A stretch of DNA of 64,000 nt, taken from assembly GCA_037893225.1 (NCBI GenBank), contig JAZGUH010000207.1:620001-684000 (forward strand), written 5' to 3'. The stretch comes from Hippasteria phrygiana. Its lineage: Eukaryota > Echinodermata > Asteroidea > Valvatida > Goniasteridae. The notes under the pieces were generated by a model. It worked only from the letters and a program-made list of their open reading frames with translations. It ran no database searches and was not told the DNA's origin. Position 1 is the first letter of the stretch, and each line of letters opens with the position of its first letter. A program made the translations under genes and the position numbers. Positions 51,093 through 60,000 of this stretch are shown here, piece by piece.

Positions 51093-54000
51093 AAAAGAAA
51101 TAAACAAAAAATAATAATAAAAAAGCGCTACACTGTGCGGTTATAGTGTGCACAGCTTCATTTTCTAAACAAGGGGGTCATGACCCCTTCTGTCTGGCTG
51201 TTATTAATGGGGTGCTGGTATGCCAATACGGGCTTGTGCAGCCAAGCGCGATGCACACAATAGGTAAACAATGCATTGAATATGCGCAGTAATGCGCATA
51301 TAGACGACAACCAGCCGGGTGGTCTTTTTTAAACTGCGGCCATGGATTAATACCATATTCTCCGTTTCCAACTTTTGCCCCTTTCCACCTGTTCGAGGGG
51401 CCAGGTTACAAATAATATTTATTGGTAAGGTGTGCGGGCTGATTCTTATGACCCTTTGTCATGGATCCGTGATGAAAACCTGTGGTAAAGAAATCTAACG
51501 AACCTGCTGTCTTGGTCTACTGTGCTGGTCGTATCTGGGAATGGCTGTCCGTTATGCATTGCCTTGCTGTGGACATAATTATCAAAACATTCATCAACGA
51601 ATGCTAATCTTCCAAAGTGATGTAAATTGATGGTATAAGCCTTTTTGCAGTTACACTCGCGCATGCGTGAACTCGGCATAATCACCATTTTTTAGGATAA
51701 ACAATGATGTCGGCTCGATAGCAATGCACGTAAAGCTACGATAGCAATGCATTCTTAGCCGGGATTTCTTCACATTTTATGGCACTAACTTTTTTGTACG
51801 ATACTACAATTTATGTTTCTATATTACATAAACAATTAGTGCCATAAAATGTGAAGAAATCCCGGCTAAGGATGCGTTGCTATCGTAGCTTTACGTGCGT
51901 TGCTATCGAGCCGACATTGTTTATCCTTAAAAAAATGGCGGGTACGGCGAGTTCACGCATGCGCGAGTGTAACTGCAAAAAGTTTTATAACAATATGTGG
52001 CCCGCTCTACAAAAAAGGGTATTATGTCGCACTACATGTATGTGAAAACACACACGAAGGGCTGTTCTATGTGAAGAAGGCGAACAAATCTTCACATAAG
52101 TGATTTTTGTGTTTTTGGTTTGTTGGCTTCTGTTATATCTACATTTTCATAATTTATTTTCAGAAACATTAATATTGATGAACAATGATGACAAAATAAA
52201 TGTTGATAAAAATCACTTCTATCTCATTTCTTTGCACTTCTTGCATTAAAAGGGTTATATCTCTAAACACACTTCTGTTAAATTGGAAAGTATGAGCATA
52301 CAAATGTCAAGATATCTCGAGAACACAAAATGCCACGGGGGTCAAACCTACACCAAATTAAAGCTTAGGATGTGACAAATTCAACTACATGTATGTATAT
52401 AACTCATTTTTAAAAAGATTGCGACATAATACCCCTTTTTGCAGAGCCGGTCAGATATTCTGATACAGTTTCAGAGACCAGCTTGGCTGGGTGCAACTCG
52501 TCTGCCAGTTGCAAAATGTATTTCCCTGTGGAGACATGGCTTTGTTCCGTCCTTTGTTCCTGTACTTAAGCATTCCCCCATAGACTTTGTGCACAAATGT
52601 CCTTGTGGGGACGTCCTCCTCTTCAGAATTTCCTTGTGGAGACCTTTTCATCCTTTTGTCCTCTATTGTTTCTCGGTCTCCATAAGGTAGCGAATTTAGA
52701 GTTTTCGTTATCAGTTCATGAGTCCAAAATTCACACAAAAAGTTGTGATGGAGTTGAGCTTGATTATTTTAAAGTCCGTCCAATGCCTAGCAAGGCACAC
52801 TGTGATCATGTTTTTTCCATTTTTTGCACTTAAGCCGTGTCCGCACTGGACTTTTTTTGGGGAAGGTTTTACTGAGACGATGGTAAAATAGAAAATGGTC
52901 AAATGTGACCACTGTCCGCACTTGGACTTTCGACACGGGAAAATGTTACCGACACTGTGGGAGAAGTAACCGAGCTGTCAATATACCGACTCATGAGGGC
53001 GCTTTGCGTGACCTTTCTACATACTACATTGACGCGATTGACCCAAATCCCCGGCCCAAATCACGCCTGCCTTTTCATTTTTCCGGCCGATGTGTACACG
53101 CAGGCCTACGTCTTTACCACCAATTAAACTTCCGACTTTTGTATCAATAATAAAATCTATCATGAGGAACAACGCACTGGAATTTGGAAACTTGCCACGT
53201 GCTCCGCACCGGGGTGAAACAATGTAAAGCGCATGCGTGGTTTACCTGTGAAGCATGACCTTGCGCTCGGGCCGGATGTACGCTTTCCTGAGCCGCTTTT
53301 ACCGACTCGCACTGTCCGCACTGGACTTATCGTCTCGGGAAAAGTTACCTGGTCAGTTTTCCTGGGCAGCAGTTGGCCGGTAGAAGTAACCGCTGGACTC
53401 AGGAAAAGTAACTGAGAGGAAAACGTCCTAGGCTGTCCGCACTGGACTTAAAATGGGAAAAGTTCCCATTGTCTCGGTAAGTTTTACCAAAATAAGTCCA
53501 GTGCGGACAGGGCTTTTATCTGTGGAACAGCCGTCCGATTTATTTGATGATTATTAACCCCTTGAGTACGGTTATCGTAGTGACACGCCGGGGTGCAGCC
53601 AAGCGAAATGGACACAAGAGGTTTATTCAGCTATAAAGCGTAACATACACAATCATCCAACAACGGGTTGAAATTGCAGAAAATGGCGTGTATAGACGTC
53701 ATCCGGCCTAGTGAAAAAAAAATTGTTTTGCGGCATTTGGCGTCATCCGTATGCAAGGGGTTAACGAAAATGGAATTTTTAAATCGCAGCTTTAAACATT
53801 TCTTTGTAAAGGTATAACTCTTAATCAATGAATTAATTAATGAATTTACTGTTTTATGTAGTGATTTTTTTGTGAAGTGTTTTATAATTTTAATGTAAAA
53901 TGCTATATTAAGAATAAACAATTATTATTATTAAAAACTGTTAAAGTAGGGCTAACTTTTGAAATTTTAAAAGTTGTGCGTAAAAGTTTCATTTTTTGAA

Positions 54001-57000
54001 ATTTCTGGAACTTATCAGTGCACTGCTTCAAGACTAGATTTTGTTTCAAAAGTTCTGTCGATTTCATCCTTTCTAGAGGAAAATGCTCTTTTTTTTTGGA
54101 CCTCCTTTATAAATTCCTACCGGAAGTGCTTTTTTGGCCAATTGAGGCCAACTTCTTCCACATCGAGAATGTCTTGCACTCCCGACTCCACGTCCCCCTT
54201 CATATCGTCGTCAATGATGATGATGCGAGGACCTCGGATGAGATGCCTTGGCTTGGGTGCTTTGTCATAGATGTTGAGAGTGGTCTTTGGCCGACGGCGT
54301 GGCGACGGCTCTGCACTAGACGCAGTTGATGAGGATGGCGTTTTGGGATTCTTACGACAGACACGCTGCCTGGTGACCCCACTGGAATCAGGACGGAGAG
54401 ATGAATTAAGAGGAATGGGATAAAACGTGCCTCATGCAGTATGAGGTTTAGAGCTTGCGTTTGGCATTGTATATTTGTGACCCGCTCTGCAAAAAGGGCA
54501 CATAAGTCGCTGTATGCTTTTACGAGTTATGGGCCGTTCAATGTGAAGAGGGTGAACAATTCTTCAAACAAGTGATTTTGAAGAGAGGGAATTTTTTGCA
54601 TCTTTGATACCTATATTATTCTATTTCATAACCAAAATCTTTGATTTCAGTGAGTAAAGTTGGAAAAACAATGTGTTTTTGTCGAGTGCTTCCATCTATT
54701 GCTTTACTTTTCGTTTTTTTAAATGGCTTGTTTCTCCTTAAGTCATTTCAAGAAATTCCTGAAAACAAACATGCACATTTCCAAATATCTCGTGATTGCA
54801 AAATGCTAGAGACCTCAGACATATACCATATGAAAGCTTATAAAATTGCCTTTCCAGCTATATATAAAACACTACTTTCAAATTTTGCAACATAAGTGCC
54901 CTTTTTGCAGAGCGGGTCACATTTAGATTCCAAAATGTTCAGATTTTGAGGAAAATCATCAAAAATGATCTGGGGAATATCGTCAAACTAACCGCAAGGG
55001 AAACTGACAAGTGATTCAACCAAGTTGCAGTACTCTGCACCCAAGCCCTTCATTGTGTGATTTTCATATGACAGTGTGTAACACTGTTATGAAAAATATT
55101 TAATGAGATTTCATTTTTCGGAGTTGTGGGGGAAAAAAGTAGGAAAAAAATAGGAAAAAGTAGGAATTTCAAGAACAAAGTAGGAAAAAAAATAGGAATT
55201 TCAAGAAAAAAGTAGGAAAAAAATAGGAAAAAGTAGGAATACTTAAAAGCCTTGAATTGTACTCACCAGACCGGGCTGCAGACCTTGCTGGCCACTGGGT
55301 CCCAGGGCCTGATGCGGGCTGCCGTGGCTCGCTTGTGGTACTTCCTCCTGGGTTCTTTCTTGTTGGGTTCGCTGATCTCTGCTAATACACTATTTGCCTA
55401 GTAAAACCATAGCAGGGCAGGAAATGAAACATCCAATCAAGACAGAGAATGTGAGCGAGGGCCGTTATTATTTTCGAATAATTTCGTATTCATTTATTCG
55501 AAACTGGGTTTGACCGAATATTTGAATATTCGATACTGGCTTATGAAGTTTTTCATGCGTCTGCTACAACTGCATGCCGCACCGGTGAAAAGTTGCATGC
55601 AAAGCACACCAGTGTTTTACGTGCGGCGATATTATAGACCGGCCGATCGACATCTTTTGCATGCGCCTGTTCTGATAACAAGAAACCAAAACTCCAGCCT
55701 GCGTTTTTGCAGTAGTTATTTTAAGTGTCAAGGGTTTTTACAGACGGCAACAATAAACCTCCGTCCACCAAGTTACCGTCGACAAAAATGCGGCATTTGT
55801 CACTGCTAAGCGCCATAACTTTTCTCTTAAAATATCATCAGAGTGGTGTTTGTATGTGCATATATCTATATATATTTTAATATCCGAACCAGCCAAAAGG
55901 TATTCGAATATTCGGTTGACGATCGAATATTCGGTATATTTGGGATAGCCCCCATGTGAGCTACATGCAAAAACTCAAACTTGTGACAATGAGCAAAATC
56001 TGGCTGGGAGTGGATGTTTTTTATTCACAATGAAAGTGGACGAACAGTGCCAAAGTTTTCATGAATTATATGCAGGAAGATATATTATTTGAAAAGAGGG
56101 CAGTGGTGTAGCTACAGGGGAGGGTTGAGACACATGTTCCTCCCCCTCCCCGCCCCTACAAGGGATTGCAATTGGGCACAGTATTAAGTTAGTCTATTGT
56201 ATCGTCCCCCTCCCCAAGACAAATCTGTGCACCCCTGCATTCCCCCTGCCAAAATGGACCATGAGTTATGCCGGGGATCTGGAAATGAACAGCTAATTAC
56301 AGTTTGTGAAACACTTCTACGGCGCGGAGGCTTACTAGGTGCACTGTGATTGCAAAGTGCGGTAAAGCTGGTAAAAAGACTTGTGGGGTAAAATAATTTA
56401 ACAATATATATATTTTGAGACAGTAAACATCTGTGAATGGTTTAAATGTCTGATGTTCGTGTCTGAACATGTATCACTTCTTGAACCACAGAAACATGAT
56501 GTAGCAAAGCAATTTTCAAGTTATCACATTTTCTAACGTACCTTGGACTTTGTATCCCCTCTTGCCCTCTCAATGTCGGCGTCGTAGAAGAGCCTCTTGC
56601 ATCGCTTGCTCTTCATCTGCTTGGGTATCACACCCTCTGGGGCTTGCCTGACGTCGTTGACGAACTTGTCAGACCAGGTGGGGAGGCGCTTCTTCAGCGG
56701 GACGGAAGGAGGGTGGGAGGAGGGCAGGAAACGGACGGAACGAGGGGTGGTGTAGGGGGTCGGCTTTTTGGATCTAGTGGTGAAACGGTTTGTCACAGAT
56801 AAATGGTAAGGGAGAGCTTGAAATACCTGCTATGTTGAGTCTAGGACGTTCTTGTGGACTTTATTATTAATGAGCTAACAATTCTGGCCAGCTAGTGATT
56901 TTTTTTTTATCAATATAACACTGAAACCCTTGGATGTGATTTGTTTTATTCAAAATACACAGGGGATTTGATATTCATAAATACATCAAACAGTTTCACC

Positions 57001-60000
57001 ATTCCTGTTGGTCGAGAGCCCGTCACGTGGATGGTTTTAAACGGCCGATAAAACACCAAACAGTTTTTAAAAACTTTTTCCGGTGTCACATGAAATTCAG
57101 ACTCCTAAGAAATCTGGTCCCTTTTATTGGTTTAACACTCGTGCGACAAGGTACTCTCCTAATTACGCAAGCACAATACTACTGATGAGTCCGTATTTTA
57201 CGGAGCTCTAGAAGTGCCATCCAACTTGTTGAAATCCTGACATATTTTATCTCGGGATGTCGACATATTACAGGCAAGATGACGACATCCCCAGATAATT
57301 TATCACGTAATGACGACATCCTGAAAGTAGGATGACGACATCCCCAGATAATTTATTTTGGGATGACGACATTCTGATTGACAGAAGTCCACATCATTCT
57401 TTTTTTCAAAAAATATATGAAAGCTTACACGATACTTTGCACGATAATGTCTGGAACTTATCTCAGGATGTCATCATCCCACTTTCAGGATGTCGTCATC
57501 CCTTGATAAATAATTTTGGGATGTCGTCATCCTACTTTCAGGATGTTGTCATCCCGTGATAAATTATCAGAGGATGTCGTCATCTTGCCTGTAATATGTC
57601 GTCATTCTGAAATAATAATAATATAATAATAATGGTATTTATTAAGTGCAAATTTTATGTAACATATTTACATGCGCTGTACAACAATAAACTGGGCATA
57701 AAACTAGTAATTAATACATTAAAATCACCAAATACATTAAAAATTACAAAGCAGGCTCAGAAATACATCATTCAAATATACCAGTAAAATTCATTGTTCC
57801 AAAAATATTTTACTTGCAGTAAATAGAAATACAATAAAACCCATTACAAATCAAAAGCATTTGAAAAAAAGATGAGTTTTCAGCAGCGTCTTAAAACGGC
57901 TTAAACTGGTGGCATTCCTCACATAAGCTGGTAACTTATTCCACAGCGAAGGGGCAGCATAATGAAAAGCCTGATCACCTAAGTTAGTTCTGCTACGAGT
58001 GATTGGGTGTTTAAGAAGAATAAAATAGGTTAATAAAATAGGTCAGGATCTCGACAAGTCGGATGGCACTTCCAGAGCTCCGTCGTATTTAGAGTCCATA
58101 AATTCACACTACACCGGTGCTGCTGCAAAATGCACGTCAATTTCCATATATCAGGACATTTTTAGTACTACTCGCGTGAGGCATGAACCATTAAATAGCT
58201 AAAGGGGTGTTTTTTTTAAAAACAAGGTAAAATTTTGGAACAAAATCATTGGAAATTTATAATTTTCAGAGGTTTTTGAGGGAAATATACAAAAAGGTAT
58301 TTTATTTGAATGGGAATTTTGGCGAGGGTCATTTATCAGCGTCCAGGCCCCAAGGCGGTCTTAAACGTACTTGTTTAAAACCAGCCCAGCACATATTTAT
58401 TCCTTTAGTAATAATGAGGGTGCAAAATCACATCCACAGACCAGAATAACAATGAGTCAAAATTGTACTCTTTGTCAAGGTGGGGCAATAGTTTCTAGGT
58501 TTCTGACATGATTTTGAATGTGATTTTGGACGCTCGTTGTCAAAATCACATCATTTTATAATAATCTCACTGTCATTTTGAATAGAAGAATTACATGCAA
58601 GGGGTGTACAGCGTAAATGTTACTAATCTTGTAACTGAGTCTTAACATTCTCTGACTGTTGGTCAAATCTAGGCTGCTGTGAACAAATATTGCAATTTGG
58701 ATCATGTTGTCAAAACTGGTTAACTTTTCTCCTGCTAAGAATGTTTAAAAGTTCATTAAATTAGAGTTCTATAGTGTTCTGAAATAATTTTGGCCGAGTA
58801 ATTTTTGTTGTCATTAAACCGGGTATCTACGGAATTTTTGTTTGTCAAATGAAGTTGCAGTGTACGTTGTACTGACTTGAGTCAATGACTCGACTCGAGT
58901 CTCTCACCAGGAGACTCGACTCGACTCGAGCGAAGGCTAATAATACTCCAGTCCCAATAATAAATTAATAAAAAAATTATTTGCAATGACTAATTCGGGT
59001 GAAAAATTTATGTTCGAGTTACTTCACGTACACACGTACAAAACGTACATTCGCCACTTATGGTGCACAAACATACCTTGTGGCTTTGTAGCAGGTCTTC
59101 ATCAAGAGTGAATTGTGGTTTTACATGTATTAGCCCGGATATAAATAACAAAAATTGCTTACAAATTACTTTCTCGTTTGTGTTTATTATGTGCCGTTAA
59201 AAAAGTTGTGGCAAAGAAAATTTTATCAGCTTGCTTCGAGGATGATTATCGAGGAAGTATATTGAGTGTATGAAAGCTTTCAAAGCCTTTTCCACACGAT
59301 GGCAAAAACTCTCTCAAATAGTTTTCATGCTTCAAAAAGTTTACTAAAAAAGTGTATCCACGATGTTTCAAAAATTGCCCACAGAATGCTGAGAACATGC
59401 CCGCTCTTCACAAGGCCCTCGAACAAAAACTCACCTTTCGTCTTCTTTCCAGATTGGTATCTCCTCTTGACACATCAAGTCGGGAGTGACCCGTCCCGTG
59501 ACCTCCAGGCTGGAATCAAGCTCGGCCTGCGACAAGCTGTCCAACATCCCTGGCTCTGCAGAAATAGACAGATACACCAACAAACACACATGAACAAAAA
59601 CCCACAAAAAGAGAATTTACAAAGAAATTAAACCCTCACCATATCCCACCAGTTTAGCAGGTTCTATTTTATTTATCATTCAAACTTCAGGATTCAAAAT
59701 TAGCCCACAGGATTTAATTTCATACAAATATCCACTTGGCCACTCAGGCAGTACAAGTGAACAGGGTATTCTTTTTTTTCAAGACCGGTGCCTATCAAGA
59801 TAAAAGAAGTTCTTCCTATAGTGTGCAAGTGCGTTATCAATTATTTTAAAACAAATTTGAAGTCCGAACTTCTTAAAGGTAGTATCCGACATTTGCAAAC
59901 ATAAAAAAACAAAACCACTGAATTATTTTGAAATACCGTACTAGACTTTACGTAAATAGCAGTCTAAAGCATCCTGTGAAATCATGGCACCTGGTGTGCT

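Larger units (their letters stand above)
56950..58405. repeat. Foldback element A, second copy, split by element B
   Basis: The left part (GTTGGTCGAGAGCCCGTCAC, CTTTTATTGGTTTAACACTC) and right part (GTATTTAGAGTCCATAAATTC, CCAGGCCCCAAGGCGG, GCACATATTTATTCC) match the intact copy at 30395-31072. It is interrupted at the point GTCCGTATTT by 57201-58082. Confidence 0.75.
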
